Positions 37,988 to 48,037 of a stretch of DNA of 64,000 bases are shown in pieces. The position numbers and the translations under genes are program-made. The stretch is from Bordetella genomosp. 13. GTDB taxonomy: Bacteria > Pseudomonadota > Gammaproteobacteria > Burkholderiales > Burkholderiaceae_B. How positions within the stretch are numbered: position 1 is the stretch's first letter; every line of letters begins with the position of its first letter. Location of the stretch: assembly GCF_002119665.1 (NCBI RefSeq), contig NZ_CP021111.1:3100001-3164000 (forward strand), in the 5' to 3' direction. The notes under the pieces are model-generated. The model was not told the origin of the DNA and ran no database searches. It saw only the letters and a program-made list of their open reading frames with translations.

Positions 37988-38911
37988 TCATCGGCTGAAT
38001 CGCAGCTTGGACATCGCGCGTATCGTGGCCCACGCCACCCAGCGCGGGCTGGTCCAGCGCGCCGCGGGCAGTCGGCGCATCGCCTCGACCGCGATGCCCC
38101 CGCGCCGATGCCATTCCCTCTTGCGCGTCTGGCTGTCGGTCCAGCGCCCGACCAGCCACGGCGATTCGCGCCGCCCCGGCTTGTATACGGGCGGCGTGTT
38201 GAAAATCATGATGTAGGCCAGGCGCGGATTCGGCGAGATATTCGCCCCGGTGTAGTGCAAGGTACGAGCGTCGTGCACGGTGCAGTCGCCCGCCCGCAAC
38301 GGCACCGGCACCGCCTGGCCGGGATCGAACTCGCCGCAGCACTGCAGCGGGTGCAGCGACTTGTCCCCGCCGGGCGAGCGGTGCTCCAGCACGTCCCACC
38401 GGTTCGACCCCGGGATGAACTGCATGCATCCGTTGGTCTCGTCCACGGGCTGCAGCGCGAGCCAGATGCTGAGTTCGCGGTACTCGAAATCCGGCGACCG
38501 GAAGGCCTCGTCCTGGTGCCATGGCGTCTCCGGGCCGATGAAGGCCGGCTTGAGCAGCGCATGCTCGCCGTATAACGCCGCCTCGTCGCCCAGCAGTTGG
38601 CGCGCCAGCGCCGTGGCCCGTTGGAAATACTGGGTCTTCAAGAGTTCCGGCGCGTAATGCCGCGGGTCGTGCAGACTGGGGAATTTGGGCGGCGCCGACG
38701 GGTCGTCGCGACTGGCGAAGTCGTATTGGGCGCCCTCCTCGTAGCCCGTGCGTTCCTCGAAGAGCTTCAAGAGAATCGTCCGTATCTGATGCACCTCATC
38801 CCTGGGACAAATCTCCTCGACCGAAAGATATCCCTGACGGCGGTACAGGGACGTTTCCTCGTCGGACAGCACGGCGGCGTCTTCGATCATTCCGTTCTCC
38901 TGGCTCATCAC
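37988..38911 (-). CDS. phytanoyl-CoA dioxygenase (PhyH) family protein
   Basis: A 307-aa Fe(II)/2-oxoglutarate-dependent dioxygenase. The metal-binding HQD is at 132-134 (TPWHQDEAF), the distal His is most likely His219 (TLHYTGAN), and the 2-oxoglutarate Arg is at about 230 (PNPRLAYIMIF). MQFIPGSNRWD is typical of PhyH proteins acting on small molecules. The basic C-terminus (from about 270) is not conserved in my view. The substrate is unknown and no biosynthetic neighbour gives a clue. Confidence 0.83.
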   Translation of the reverse strand: MMSQENGMIEDAAVLSDEETSLYRRQGYLSVEEICPRDEVHQIRTILLKLFEERTGYEEGAQYDFASRDDPSAPPKFPSLHDPRHYAPELLKTQYFQRATALARQLLGDEAALYGEHALLKPAFIGPETPWHQDEAFRSPDFEYRELSIWLALQPVDETNGCMQFIPGSNRWDVLEHRSPGGDKSLHPLQCCGEFDPGQAVPVPLRAGDCTVHDARTLHYTGANISPNPRLAYIMIFNTPPVYKPGRRESPWLVGRWTDSQTRKREWHRRGGIAVEAMRRLPAARWTSPRWVAWATIRAMSKLRFSR

Positions 38912-39437
38912 TTTCAGTCTCCTCGAAAGTCTCGGACATCCGTCCTTATGCGCGTCTCCGATTGACCGTAACGTATCGCCATGAGCGCGCCCGCAGCCAT
39001 CGAGCGTCGGCCCTAGGACGAAACACCGAGGAAGGGACGAGCGGCATACGGGATTCGCGGAACGACATCCGCCATATGCGTGAAATGGCTACGCCGATCC
39101 CCGCCCGGATGCTTAGCTCGTTGCGGTCAATACCGCCGCGAAATCGTCGCTATACGCTACGGAAGTTTTCAATCGGCGTAGCCCGCGCCCATGCCTCGGG
39201 CATCTGGTCGGCGACTAGGCCGAGCCGGGCGTCATGGCCGATTGTGCGAAGATGAGAGAGGAGCGCAACGACGGCTGTCGCAGGCAAGATGCGCCACCCG
39301 TGCCGATATACGGTTTTCGCGGCTCGAATGCGCATGCCCGCCGCGGCGCCGCTTCGGCGGGTCGGGCGGTGCTGCTGTCGGGGAAGAATGGGAGCGGGCG
39401 CGGCGGGATGCGCGCGCCCGGCGGGGCAGCATGGCGG
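38912..39437. other. 526-bp gene-poor gap
   Basis: Lower GC than its surroundings in the first 350 bp. A 61-codon open frame on the minus strand (39150-39335) with natural-looking composition (HLRTIGHDARLGLVADQMPE) may be the remnant of a decayed gene, but it has no clear start signal or recognisable domain. No repeat copies of the 48-55 kb family were found here. Confidence 0.4.
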
Positions 39438-40217
39438 CTAGGCCGCGTCCCAGGCCGCCAGGTACTCTTTCCAGTGCGGCGCGTCGCTGGCCGCCAGGGT
39501 GTCGCGCACCAGCGCGATCTCGGCCTCGTACGCAGCGTGGTCGAGTTCGCCGCGCAGGAAGCGGAAGCGGCAGTACACCAGCCAGGTGTTCACCACATCG
39601 GTCTCGCAATAGGCGCGCACGGCATCGGCCTGGCCGTTGTTCCAGGCCTCCCACACCTTGCTGCCGTCCATGCCCAGCTTGCCGGGAAAACCGCACAGCT
39701 TGGCCAGCTCGTCCAGCGGCGCGTTGGCGCGGCCGTTGTACTTGGCCAGCAGGTCCATCAGGTCGCAATGGCGGGCGTGATAGCGGCTGATGTAGTTGTT
39801 GTACTTGAAGTCGCGGTCTTCCTCGCCCATGTCCCAATAGCGCGGGGCCTGGACGCCGTGGATCAGGCTTCGGTAGTGCAGCACGGGCAGGTCGAAGCCC
39901 GAGCCGTTCCAGCTGACCAGGCGCGGGGTATAGCGCTCGATGGTCTTGAAGAACATCGACAACAGCGCGGGTTCGGGATCGTCCGGCTGTCCCAGGCACT
40001 TCACGCGAAAGCCCTGGTCGTCGCGGAACACGCAGCCCACCACCGCCACGCGATGCAGGTGCAGCGGCAGGAAATCATGCCCCACGGCCTCGCGCCGCGC
40101 GGCGAAGGCGCGCTCGGCGACCTCGAGGTCGGGCACGTCGGCGCCCCAGCCGTGCAGCCGGCGCAGGCCGGCCACGTCGGGCAGGGTTTCGAGGTCGAAG
40201 ACGAGGGTGGGCGTCAT
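39438..40217 (-). CDS. predicted 3'-5' exonuclease, DNA polymerase B exonuclease-like (DEDDy)
   Basis: A 259-aa protein of the PolB-like exonuclease family (PF10108 type). Exo I FDLETLPD (first Asp and Glu), Exo II SWNGSGFDLPVL (Asp) and Exo III with Tyr and Asp in AYCETDVVNTWLVY give the DEDDy set. There is no polymerase domain. It probably degrades or proofreads single-stranded DNA or RNA. It occupies the place downstream of nlpD where rpoS is found in many proteobacteria. Confidence 0.88.
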   Translation of the reverse strand: MTPTLVFDLETLPDVAGLRRLHGWGADVPDLEVAERAFAARREAVGHDFLPLHLHRVAVVGCVFRDDQGFRVKCLGQPDDPEPALLSMFFKTIERYTPRLVSWNGSGFDLPVLHYRSLIHGVQAPRYWDMGEEDRDFKYNNYISRYHARHCDLMDLLAKYNGRANAPLDELAKLCGFPGKLGMDGSKVWEAWNNGQADAVRAYCETDVVNTWLVYCRFRFLRGELDHAAYEAEIALVRDTLAASDAPHWKEYLAAWDAA

Positions 40218-40257
40218 GGCCGGGCCGGGATGTGCGGTTCGATGTGGCGCGCGGCGA

Positions 40258-41181
40258 TCATCGCGCGGGCAGGTACTGCAGCGGATCGACGGGAGTGCCC
40301 TGGCGGCGGATCTCGAAGTGCAGCCTGGGCGACGTGGTGTCGGTCTGGCCTATCTCGGCGATCTTCGCGCCGCGCTTGACGTCCTGGCCCGTCTTCACCA
40401 GCAGCGCGCGATTGTGCGCATAGGCCGTGATGAAGCCGTTCTGGTGGTTGATGATGACCAGGTTGCCCAGGCCGCGCACGCCGTTGCCGCTGTACATGAC
40501 CTTGCCGTCGGCGGCGGCGACCACCGGGTCGCCCGCGGCGCCGGCGATGTCGATGCCCTTGGTGTTGGAGTTGAACTGCTGCATGATCGCGCCGCTGGCG
40601 GGCCAGCCCCACGCGATGACGTTGGCATCGGAAGCGCGCGGCGGCGCCGGGGTGGCGGGCTTGGGCGTCTCGGGCGGGGTGGCCGGCGTGGCCGCGGGCG
40701 GCGTGCCGCCGTCCGTGGGGGTGGCCGGCTTGTCGGGATCGGCGGGCGGCGCATCCAGCGGCACGGGCTCGGAAGGCTTGCTGGGCGCGGTCGCGATGGG
40801 CTGGGGAGCGCTGGGAGGCGTGGACGGCGCGGCGCCGGAGCCGCCCGCGGCCGAGCCGGACAGCTTCAGCACCTGCCCCACCGAGATCTGGTTTGGATCG
40901 GTGATGTTGTTCCAACGGCGCAGGCTGTCGACGTCGACATTGTTGCTGCGCGCGATGCGATACAGGCTGTCGCCCGGCTTGACCACATAGGTGCCGCCGG
41001 GAGCGGCCTTGTCGCCCGCGGGCTGCTGCGACATGTCGACGATGGGCGCCTGGCGGGTGCTGGTGCAGCCGGCCAGCGCCAGCGCAAGAATTACCATCGT
41101 GGCCTGCAGGACCCGGCCGGACGGACGCGCGAGCGCGCGCGAGGATATTGCAGCGGTCAGTGGCAACTGCCCGTTGAGCAT
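40258..41181 (-). CDS. nlpD: NlpD-like LysM/M23 lipoprotein (amidase activator)
   Basis: A 307-aa lipoprotein with a lipobox LALAGC (Cys at about 40). A LysM domain (about 63-108, YVVKPGDSLYRIARSNNVDVD) binds peptidoglycan. A long Pro/Thr/Ala linker (about 115-180) leads to an M23/LytM domain (about 185-300). In that domain the first zinc His is replaced (NTKGIDIAG instead of HxGxD), so it is the degenerate NlpD type that activates amidase AmiC rather than cutting peptidoglycan itself. The start at 41181 has GGAG upstream. Gene order surE-pcm-nlpD is conserved. Confidence 0.9.
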   Translation of the reverse strand: MLNGQLPLTAAISSRALARPSGRVLQATMVILALALAGCTSTRQAPIVDMSQQPAGDKAAPGGTYVVKPGDSLYRIARSNNVDVDSLRRWNNITDPNQISVGQVLKLSGSAAGGSGAAPSTPPSAPQPIATAPSKPSEPVPLDAPPADPDKPATPTDGGTPPAATPATPPETPKPATPAPPRASDANVIAWGWPASGAIMQQFNSNTKGIDIAGAAGDPVVAAADGKVMYSGNGVRGLGNLVIINHQNGFITAYAHNRALLVKTGQDVKRGAKIAEIGQTDTTSPRLHFEIRRQGTPVDPLQYLPAR

Positions 41182-41197
41182 ACGATTCTCCTGTTGC

Positions 41198-41992
41198 TCA
41201 AGTTTGTATTCCAGCTCGCAGAGGCACGAAGCGCACGGCTTCGAGCTCGCGGCGATTCCAACTGGCCGTGCCGGTGCGCTCGACCAGCACCAGCCGCTGG
41301 CTGGCGCCGCCTTCTGGCGCGATAAGGCGGCCGCCCGGCGCCAGTTGCGCAAGCAGGGCCTGAGGAATGCTCAGGCCCGCCGCAGCCACAACGATAGCAT
41401 CGAACGGCGCCACGCCGGGCAAGCCCAGCATGCCGTCGCCATGCACCAGCCGCACGCGCGTGGCGAGTTTCAGGGCGCGCAGATGCGTGCGCGCCAGCTC
41501 GAACAGGCCTCGGATGCGCTCGATGGCATGGACTTCGCGCACGAACTGCGCCAGCACCGCGGCCTGGTAGCCGCAGCCCGCGCCGACCTCGAGCACCCGG
41601 GTGGGCTCGCGGTCTTCGCACACCGCCGCCAGCATGCGCGCCACGATCCATGGTTGCGAGATCGTCTGCGAGTGGCCGATGGGCAGCGCGGCGTCTTCAT
41701 AGGCGCGGCTGGCCAGGGCCTCGTCGACGAACAAGTGGCGCGGCACCGCGCCCATGGCGGCCAGCACGCGCTCGTCGGTGATGCCCTGCTCGCGCAGGCG
41801 CTGCACCATCGCCTGGCGCAGCCGGTCGGAGTTCAGGCCCAGATTGGGCCCGGACGCCACGGCGCCGCGCTGCGCATCGGGACGCTGCAGGGTGGCCGAC
41901 GAGATGCGGGTATTGCTGTTGGCGGGCGTGATGCCGCCCATGCCGCTGCTGCCGTAGCGCGGCGGGCCGGATGAGGGTCGCCTGGTGTTCAT
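41198..41992 (-). CDS. pcm: protein-L-isoaspartate O-methyltransferase
   Basis: A 264-aa protein repairing isoaspartyl residues with SAM. Residues about 65-264 are the enzyme ([57 protein letters not shown], and SAM motif [16 protein letters not shown]). The first 55 residues are an added Pro/Ser/Arg-rich tail not found in E. coli Pcm. ATG at 41992 overlaps the surE stop by four bases; an upstream ATG at 42007 is possible. Confidence 0.93.
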   Translation of the reverse strand: MNTRRPSSGPPRYGSSGMGGITPANSNTRISSATLQRPDAQRGAVASGPNLGLNSDRLRQAMVQRLREQGITDERVLAAMGAVPRHLFVDEALASRAYEDAALPIGHSQTISQPWIVARMLAAVCEDREPTRVLEVGAGCGYQAAVLAQFVREVHAIERIRGLFELARTHLRALKLATRVRLVHGDGMLGLPGVAPFDAIVVAAAGLSIPQALLAQLAPGGRLIAPEGGASQRLVLVERTGTASWNRRELEAVRFVPLRAGIQT

Positions 41993-42738
41993 AGGGGTTC
42001 CGCCCACGCGCGCACCTCGTCGAGCTGGCCATGGTGAGTGAGGTCCAGCCGCAGCGGCGTGATGGCCACGGCGCCCTGCGCCACGGCGTGGAAGTCCGTG
42101 CCGGGCGCGGCATCCGCCGCCAGGCCCACCGGCCCGATCCAGTAGACCGGATCGCCGTATGGCGTGGTGGTGCGCACCACCGGCTCGGAAGGATGGCGCT
42201 TGCCCAGCCGCGTGACCTGGAAGCCGGTCAGCTGTTCGAACGGCAGGTTGGGAATGTTGACGTTGAGCAGCACGGGCGCGGCCAGCGGCTTCGCCAGCTG
42301 GCGCTCGACCACCTGGCGCGCGGCGCGGGCCGCGGAATCGATGTGCTCCCAGCCTTTTTCGATGAGCGAGAACGCGATGGCCGGAATGCCGAACAGATAG
42401 CCTTCGGTGGCGGCGGCGACCGTGCCGGAGTACAACGTGTCATCGCCCATGTTCGCGCCGTTGTTGATGCCGGACACCACCAGGTCCGGGCGGCCTTCCA
42501 TCAGGCCGCCGGTAAGCGCGACGTGCACGCAGTCGGACGGCGTGCCGTTGACGTAGGTGAAGCCGTTGGACGCGGTGCGCACCGTGAGCGGGCGATTGAG
42601 CGTGAGCGAGTTGGAAGCGCCGCTGTGATTGGTTTCGGGCGCGACCACGGTGAGCTCGCCCAGGCCCGCCAGCGCGTCGACCAGCGCCTGCAGCCCGGGG
42701 GCGTTATAACCATCGTCGTTCGAAACCAGAATACGCAT
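41989..42738 (-). CDS. surE: 5'/3'-nucleotidase SurE
   Basis: A 249-aa metal-dependent nucleotidase. [19 protein letters not shown] at the start holds the Asp-Asp metal site. [15 protein letters not shown], then [14 protein letters not shown] and [22 protein letters not shown] are family signatures. It dephosphorylates nucleoside monophosphates and short polyphosphates. The start at 42738 has GGAAGGA upstream. First gene of the surE-pcm-nlpD operon. Confidence 0.95.
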   Translation of the reverse strand: MRILVSNDDGYNAPGLQALVDALAGLGELTVVAPETNHSGASNSLTLNRPLTVRTASNGFTYVNGTPSDCVHVALTGGLMEGRPDLVVSGINNGANMGDDTLYSGTVAAATEGYLFGIPAIAFSLIEKGWEHIDSAARAARQVVERQLAKPLAAPVLLNVNIPNLPFEQLTGFQVTRLGKRHPSEPVVRTTTPYGDPVYWIGPVGLAADAAPGTDFHAVAQGAVAITPLRLDLTHHGQLDEVRAWAEPL

Positions 42739-42860
42739 CAATCCTTCCACTGTCTGACAGACCGCGCCGAGAGGCAACCGATTGTACGGCAGGCGGACGG
42801 TCCGCCGCCGCCCACCGGTGGCGGTAGAATCCGCAGCCTCAACCCTTGCCGGATCCCTCC

Positions 42861-43499
42861 ATGGTCGAAGCCGCTCCTTCCCTGCCCCTGAATGCCGCCC
42901 TGGTCCTGATGGCCTACCTGATCGGGTCCATTTCCTTCGCGGTGATCGTCAGCCGAGTCATGGGCCTGCAGGACCCGCGCAGCTATGGCTCGAAGAACCC
43001 GGGCGCCACCAACGTGCTGCGCTCGGGCAGCAAGGCCGCCGCGGTGCTGACGCTGCTGGGCGATGCCTTCAAGGGCTGGTTCGCGCTGTGGCTGGCCCAG
43101 GCGCTGGCGCCGGGGCTGTCGTGGACCGTGTATGCGGTGGCGGCCGTGGCGGTGTTCGTGGGGCACCTGTATCCCGTGTTCCTGCGCTTCCAGGGCGGCA
43201 AGGGCGTGGCCACGGCGCTGGGCGTGCTGGCGGCCATCCAGCCGTGGCTGGCGGTGGCCACCATCGCCACCTGGCTGATCGTGGCGGTGTTCTCGCGTTA
43301 TTCGTCGCTGGCCGCGCTGGCGGCGGCTTTCTTCGCGCCGCTGTACTACGTGTTCGGCTCGGGTGTGGCCTGGGTGGCGCGGCCGCCGGTGGTGGTGGCC
43401 ATCGTGGTGATGAGCGTGCTGCTGTATTACCGGCATCGTGCCAACATCAAGCGGCTGATCGAGGGCAAGGAAAGCCGGATCGGCGGAAAGAAGAAGTAG
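42861..43499 (+). CDS. plsY: acyl-phosphate glycerol-3-phosphate acyltransferase PlsY
   Basis: A 212-aa inner-membrane protein with five to six hydrophobic segments. The PlsY motifs are [35 protein letters not shown] (phosphate-binding) and [20 protein letters not shown]. It makes lysophosphatidate from acyl phosphate, the first membrane phospholipid step. The ATG at 42861 is chosen; another start lies five codons earlier. Convergent with tsaD, with an 18-bp gap. Confidence 0.94.
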   Translation: MVEAAPSLPLNAALVLMAYLIGSISFAVIVSRVMGLQDPRSYGSKNPGATNVLRSGSKAAAVLTLLGDAFKGWFALWLAQALAPGLSWTVYAVAAVAVFVGHLYPVFLRFQGGKGVATALGVLAAIQPWLAVATIATWLIVAVFSRYSSLAALAAAFFAPLYYVFGSGVAWVARPPVVVAIVVMSVLLYYRHRANIKRLIEGKESRIGGKKK

Positions 43500-43517
43500 C
43501 GCAAGGCCTGCCGGCCG

Positions 43518-44555
43518 CTACGCCGAGCCGATCTCGGCCAGGTCCCAGCGCGGGCGTACCGTGAAGGCGTGGTCGTCTTCACGCAGCTGCGCCAGGCCCG
43601 TCTTGACCCGCTCCGCCGCCGCGAACGCGATCATCGCGCCGTTGTCGGTGCACAGCGACAGCGGCGGAAAGTAGGCCTGCGCCTTCAACGGAGCCAGTTC
43701 GCGCGCCAGGCGCGAGCGCAACAGTGAGTTGGCCCCTACCCCGCCCGCCACGACCAGACGCTTGAGCTTCGTCTTGCGCAGCGCGCGCACGGCCTTGGCG
43801 GCCAGCACGTCCACGATGGCCGCCTGCGTGGCCGCGGACAGGTCGGCCCGGGTCTGTTCGTCCAGCCCGCCGGCCTGCTCGGCGGCCTTCACGCGTGTCA
43901 GCACCGCGGTCTTCAGGCCGCTGAAGCTGAAGTCCAGGTCGCCGCTGTGCAGCATGGGGCGCGGCAGTTCGAAGCGGTTGGCATCGCCCCGTTCGGCCAT
44001 CTTCGACAGCGCCGGGCCGCCCGGATAACCCAGGCCCAATAGCTTGGCAGACTTGTCGAAAGCCTCGCCGGCCGCGTCGTCCAGCGTCTCGCCCAGCAGT
44101 TCGTAGCGGCCCACTCCGTCGACCCTCATCAGCTGGGTATGGCCCCCGGACACCAGCAGGGCCACGAAGGGAAAGTCGGGCCGCGGGTCGGCCAGCAGCG
44201 GCGACAACAGATGGCCTTCGAGGTGATGGATGCCGATGGCCGGACGGCCCAGCGACCAGGCCAGCGCCTGCGCCACGCTGGCGCCGACCAGCAACGCGCC
44301 CGCCAGGCCCGGCCCCGCGGTATAGGCCACGGCGTCCACGTCGGACAGCTGCAGGCCGGCTTCATTCAGCACCTGGCGGGTCAGCGGCACCACGCGCCGG
44401 ATATGGTCGCGCGACGCAAGCTCCGGCACCACGCCGCCATAGTCCTGGTGCATGGCGATCTGTGTATGCAGGGCGTGCGCGAGCAGGCCGCGCTCGGTAC
44501 AGACCGCGGCCACGCCGGTCTCGTCGCACGAGCTTTCGAATCCCAGGATGATCAT
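43518..44555 (-). CDS. tsaD: tRNA threonylcarbamoyladenosine transferase TsaD
   Basis: A 345-aa ASKHA-fold protein. [18 protein letters not shown] is at the start, metal-binding [10 protein letters not shown] in the middle, [10 protein letters not shown], and [13 protein letters not shown] near the C-terminus. With TsaB/TsaE it adds threonylcarbamoyl to A37 of ANN-decoding tRNAs. In many bacteria it is divergent from rpsU; here the divergent gene is a purine permease. Confidence 0.96.
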   Translation of the reverse strand: MIILGFESSCDETGVAAVCTERGLLAHALHTQIAMHQDYGGVVPELASRDHIRRVVPLTRQVLNEAGLQLSDVDAVAYTAGPGLAGALLVGASVAQALAWSLGRPAIGIHHLEGHLLSPLLADPRPDFPFVALLVSGGHTQLMRVDGVGRYELLGETLDDAAGEAFDKSAKLLGLGYPGGPALSKMAERGDANRFELPRPMLHSGDLDFSFSGLKTAVLTRVKAAEQAGGLDEQTRADLSAATQAAIVDVLAAKAVRALRKTKLKRLVVAGGVGANSLLRSRLARELAPLKAQAYFPPLSLCTDNGAMIAFAAAERVKTGLAQLREDDHAFTVRPRWDLAEIGSA

Positions 44556-44731
44556 GCAGCGAAGTTTACAACCGGTGCGAAAATGGCGGATCTCGGCCGT
44601 CCGCTTGCTGCCTGCGCCATGCGCCTGGCGGGCATCGCGGCCGAGTCGCCACATCGGCCATGCAACGAAGTCGACAGCCGGGCGCTTCCGGCCACGCCAA
44701 ACATCACCAGGAACGAAGGGGACCTGACCAC

Positions 44732-46024
44732 ATGCTAGAGAAGCTATTCCGCCTGCGCGAACACGGCACCACCGTGCGCACCGAGATCATCGCCGGAATC
44801 ACCACGTTCCTGACGATGTCCTACATCATCTTCGTCAATCCCGACATCCTGGCGTCCACCGGCATGGACCGCAACGCGGTGTTCGTGGCCACCTGCCTGG
44901 CCGCGGCGCTGGGCACGCTGGTGATGGCGTTCGTGGCCAACTGGCCCATCGGCATGGCGCCCGGCATGGGGCTGAACGCCTTCTTCGCGTTCGGCGTGGT
45001 CAAGGGCATGGGCTACACGTGGGAACAGGCGCTGGGGGCGGTGTTCATCTCGGGGGTTATCTTCCTGTTGCTGACGCTGACCGGCGTGCGCGCCTGGCTG
45101 ATCAAGGGCATCCCGCATTCGCTGCGCAGCGCCATCGCGGCGGGCATCGGCCTGTTCCTCGCCATCATCGCGCTGTCCAGCTCGGGCATCGTGGTGGACC
45201 ACCCCGCCACCAAAGTCGCGCTGGGCGACCTGCGCCAGCCGGGACCGCTGTTCGCCGTGCTGGGCTTTTTCATCATCGCCAGCCTCGATGCCCTGCGCGT
45301 GCGCGGCGCCATCCTGATCGGGGTGCTGGCGGTCACGGTGCTGTCGATGCTGCTGGGCTACAACGAGTTCCGCGGCGTGTTCGCCGCGCCGCCCAGCCTG
45401 GCGCCCACGTTCTTGCAGCTGGACATCATGGGCGCGCTGCACACCGGCTTTCTGCATGTGATCATCGTGTTCGTGCTGGTGGAAGTGTTCGATGCCACCG
45501 GCACGCTGATGGGCGTGGCCAAGCGTGCCGGGCTGGTCCCCGAAGACCGCCCCAACCGCCTGGGCCGCGCGCTGTTCGCGGACAGCACGGCCATCGTGGG
45601 CGGCTCGCTGCTGGGCACCAGCAGCACCACCGCTTATGTCGAAAGCGCGTCGGGCGTACAGGCCGGCGGCCGCACCGGGCTGACCGCTCTCGTGGTGGCG
45701 CTGCTGTTCCTGGCCGCGCTGTTCATCTCGCCGCTGGCCGGCTCGGTGCCGGCCTACGCCACCGCGCCCGCGCTGCTGTACGTGGCGGGGCTGATGATGC
45801 GCGAGCTCATCGACATCGACTGGGACGACGTATCCGAGGCCACGCCGGCCGCGCTGACCGCGCTGATCATGCCGTTCACGTATTCCATAGCGAATGGCCT
45901 GGCGTTCGGCTTCATCAGCTATGCCGTGCTGAAGACCTGCACCGGGCGCGTGCGCGAGGTGCATCCGGCCACGTGGCTGGTGGCGGCGCTGTTCGTCGTA
46001 CGGTTCGCATTCTTTCCGGAATAG
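44732..46024 (+). CDS. NCS2/AzgA-type guanine-hypoxanthine permease
   Basis: A 430-aa membrane protein with about 12-13 hydrophobic segments. The AzgA-group motifs are [20 protein letters not shown] at the N-terminus, [31 protein letters not shown] and [20 protein letters not shown]. Members import guanine, hypoxanthine or adenine with protons. ATG at 44732 begins directly at the conserved region. No purine riboswitch was recognised in the 176-bp upstream gap. Confidence 0.92.
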   Translation: MLEKLFRLREHGTTVRTEIIAGITTFLTMSYIIFVNPDILASTGMDRNAVFVATCLAAALGTLVMAFVANWPIGMAPGMGLNAFFAFGVVKGMGYTWEQALGAVFISGVIFLLLTLTGVRAWLIKGIPHSLRSAIAAGIGLFLAIIALSSSGIVVDHPATKVALGDLRQPGPLFAVLGFFIIASLDALRVRGAILIGVLAVTVLSMLLGYNEFRGVFAAPPSLAPTFLQLDIMGALHTGFLHVIIVFVLVEVFDATGTLMGVAKRAGLVPEDRPNRLGRALFADSTAIVGGSLLGTSSTTAYVESASGVQAGGRTGLTALVVALLFLAALFISPLAGSVPAYATAPALLYVAGLMMRELIDIDWDDVSEATPAALTALIMPFTYSIANGLAFGFISYAVLKTCTGRVREVHPATWLVAALFVVRFAFFPE

Positions 46025-46158
46025 GTGCGGGCCGATACATCGGGTTCGTGCCGTTCGGCCGAGGGATCGGGCGCCAGGCCGTGCCGTTGGGCGCGCCCAT
46101 CCCCTTCATATACTCAGCCTATCGACCCGGAAGGCTGCAAGGTTGCTGCGGTCCGTGG

Positions 46159-46188
46159 TTGAATTCGCCGATACACTCTCCATATACG
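46159..46188 (+). promoter_or_regulatory. candidate sigma-70 promoter before the LLM gene
   Basis: TTGAAT (46159-46164) and TATACG (46183-46188) are separated by 18 bp in an AT-richer stretch. A transcript from here would start at or just before a terminator-like hairpin at 46195. Confidence 0.4.
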
Positions 46189-46194
46189 TAACAG

Positions 46195-46222
46195 GCGGGG
46201 CGTCATGCCCCGCACGTTTTTT
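46195..46222 (+). terminator. terminator-like hairpin in the leader of the LLM gene
   Basis: GCGGGGC (46195-46201) pairs with GCCCCGC (46207-46213) around GTCAT, followed by ACG and TTTTTT (46217-46222). The ribosome-binding site AGAGG and ATG at 46235 follow at once. It may end read-through from the purine permease gene 170 bp upstream, or act as an attenuator or 5'-stabilising hairpin. Confidence 0.7.
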
Positions 46223-46234
46223 GCAGAGGTATTC

Positions 46235-47251
46235 ATGAGCGTCCTGGCCAATGTGCCCTTGTCCGTGCTCGACCTCGCCCCCATCGTCGAGGGCGGCAGC
46301 ATCGCGGACGCGTTCCGCAATACGGTCGCGCTGGCGCAGCACGTCGAGAAACTCGGCTACAACCGCTTCTGGCTGGCGGAGCACCACAACATCACCGGCA
46401 TCGCCAGCAGCGCCACGGCCGTACTCATCGGCCACGTCGCCGGACACACGAGCACGCTGCGAGTGGGCTCGGGCGGCGTGATGCTACCCAACCACGCCCC
46501 GCTGATCATCGCCGAACAGTTCGGCACCCTCGAAACCCTGTACCCCGGCCGCATCGACCTGGGCCTGGGCCGCGCGCCCGGCAGCGACGGGGCCACGCAG
46601 CACGCGCTGCGCCGCGGGCCGCGCAGCGGCCTAGAGTTCCCCGCCCTGCTGGACGAACTGCGCGCCTTCCTCGAGCCGGCGCAGCCGGGCCAGCAGGTGC
46701 GGGCGATTCCCGGCGAAGGACTATGGCGCATCCCCATCTGGCTGCTGGGCTCCAGCGACTTCAGCGCGAGGCTGGCGGCCGAACTGGGCCTGCCGTTTTC
46801 GTTCGCCGGCCACTTCTCGCCCGAAGGCATGGCGGCGATGCGCCTGTACCGCCACCTGTTCAAGCCCTCGGACACGCTGAAAAAGCCGTACTCGATGATC
46901 GGCGTGCCCATCATCGCCGCCGAGACCGACGAAGAGGCGCGCCGCCTGTCCACCACGCAGCAATTGAAGTTCCTGTCGCTGGTGCGCGGCAACCGCCTGG
47001 CGCTGCAGCCGCCGGTGGACAGCATGGACGGCCACTGGAACGAGTGGGAACGCCAGGCCGTGCAGCAGAAGCTGGGCGCCTCCATCGTGGGTGGCCCCGC
47101 AACCGTACGGCAGAAACTCGAAGCGCTCATCGCGCAGACCGAGGCGGACGAAGTGATGATCGTCTCCGATTTCTACAGCCTGGAAGACCGGTTGCGTTCG
47201 TACGAGATCGTGGCGTCACTGAAAGGCGCGCCCGCGGCGCAGGCAGCCTGA
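46235..47251 (+). CDS. LLM-class flavin-dependent oxidoreductase (luciferase-like)
   Basis: A 338-aa TIM-barrel monooxygenase of the MsnO8/YhbW type: [46 protein letters not shown], and [23 protein letters not shown]. Length and motifs match the subgroup lacking a fused reductase, which uses FMNH2 supplied by a partner. AGAGG precedes the ATG. A terminator-like hairpin sits just upstream. Substrate unknown. Confidence 0.9.
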   Translation: MSVLANVPLSVLDLAPIVEGGSIADAFRNTVALAQHVEKLGYNRFWLAEHHNITGIASSATAVLIGHVAGHTSTLRVGSGGVMLPNHAPLIIAEQFGTLETLYPGRIDLGLGRAPGSDGATQHALRRGPRSGLEFPALLDELRAFLEPAQPGQQVRAIPGEGLWRIPIWLLGSSDFSARLAAELGLPFSFAGHFSPEGMAAMRLYRHLFKPSDTLKKPYSMIGVPIIAAETDEEARRLSTTQQLKFLSLVRGNRLALQPPVDSMDGHWNEWERQAVQQKLGASIVGGPATVRQKLEALIAQTEADEVMIVSDFYSLEDRLRSYEIVASLKGAPAAQAA

Positions 47252-47455
47252 GCGTCGCGCTGGCGTCGCGCGCCTGCGGGGCAATGCGCGTGGCGGCGTC
47301 GGTGCGCGTTGTCGCCCCTTTTTCATCATGCACCGCACCGGGCAGGCACGCCGGTTGCGGCACCTAGCGCGGCGCGCCGCAGTCCGCCGCGCTCAACCGA
47401 GGCCGGCCCCCACCGGCCTGCAAGCTCCGCGCCCCGGCGCGGCAAGGAAGGCTTT

Positions 47456-47854
47456 ATGAGCATCGTAGAACTGACCAAGGACTCCTTCCAGGATGCCATT
47501 TCCCCCGACGGCACGCTGATCGTCGATTTCTGGGCGCCCTGGTGCGGCCCGTGCAAGGGCTTCGCGCCGGTGTTCGAGCAGGCCGCCACCGAGCACACGG
47601 ACGTCACGTTCGCCAAGGTCAACACCGACCTCGAGCAGGAACTGGCCGGTGCGCTCGGCATCCGTTCGATTCCCACGCTGATGGTGTTCCGCGAACAGGT
47701 GCTGCTTTTCTCGCAGCCGGGCGCGTTGAGCGCGGGACAGCTGAACGAACTGCTGACCAAGGTAAAGGAAGTGGACATGGCGCAGGTACACAAGGACATC
47801 GCCGACGCGCGCGCGAAGTCTGACGGGGCGGGCGGCGACAGCACCGTCGGGTGA
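47456..47854 (+). CDS. thioredoxin with C-terminal extension
   Basis: A 132-aa protein with a complete thioredoxin fold: active site WCGPC at 29-33, and the cis-Pro in RSIPTLMVF. About 25 residues beyond residue 107 form an extra charged tail (AQVHKDIADARAKSDG) not present in TrxA. The tail makes it a less typical, possibly secondary thioredoxin. AAGGAAG precedes the ATG. It is the last gene before a repeat-bearing gap. Confidence 0.9.
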   Translation: MSIVELTKDSFQDAISPDGTLIVDFWAPWCGPCKGFAPVFEQAATEHTDVTFAKVNTDLEQELAGALGIRSIPTLMVFREQVLLFSQPGALSAGQLNELLTKVKEVDMAQVHKDIADARAKSDGAGGDSTVG

Positions 47855-47890
47855 AGGAACGGGGCGCGTGCGCGTGACGGCCGGCGCGCG

Positions 47891-47960
47891 GGCGATTGAG
47901 TTCTTCTGGCGCCGCGTCGCTGCGTGCGGGCGATGGCGATTGAGTTCTTCTGGCGCCGCG
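47891..47960 (+). repeat. 26-bp direct repeat (47891-47916 and 47935-47960)
   Basis: GGCGATTGAGTTCTTCTGGC continuing with GCCGCG occurs twice with a 44-bp period. The second copy is the outer end of palindromic element A1; the first looks like a truncated end of another element. This suggests a nested or partly duplicated insertion. Confidence 0.8.
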
Positions 47961-48030
47961 CCCGTACCTGCGAAGCCCCGTCCTCGCGCGCCGCGCTGCG
48001 GGCGCGGCTTCTCCGGCACGGGCGCGGCTC
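47941..48030 (-). repeat. palindromic repeat element A1
   Basis: About 90 bp. The outer stem GCCGCGCCCGT (47955-47965) pairs with ACGGGCGCGGC (48018-48028), continued by GAAGCC/GGCTTC further in. The conserved core on the minus strand reads CGCGCCCGCAGCGC...GCGCGAGGACG. It shares the GAGTTCTT end with the other copies. Paired with B1 in divergent orientation. Confidence 0.8.
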
Positions 48031-48037
48031 AGATCCA

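Noticed and set aside
39150..39335. 61-codon minus-strand open frame as a real gene
   Set aside because: No start signal, no domain and no neighbour support; kept only as a possible gene remnant in the gap description.
45019..46191. Plus-strand 390-codon frame overlapping the purine permease gene
   Set aside because: Shifted frame of the permease gene with Arg/His/Gly-rich composition and no hydrophobic segments or domains.
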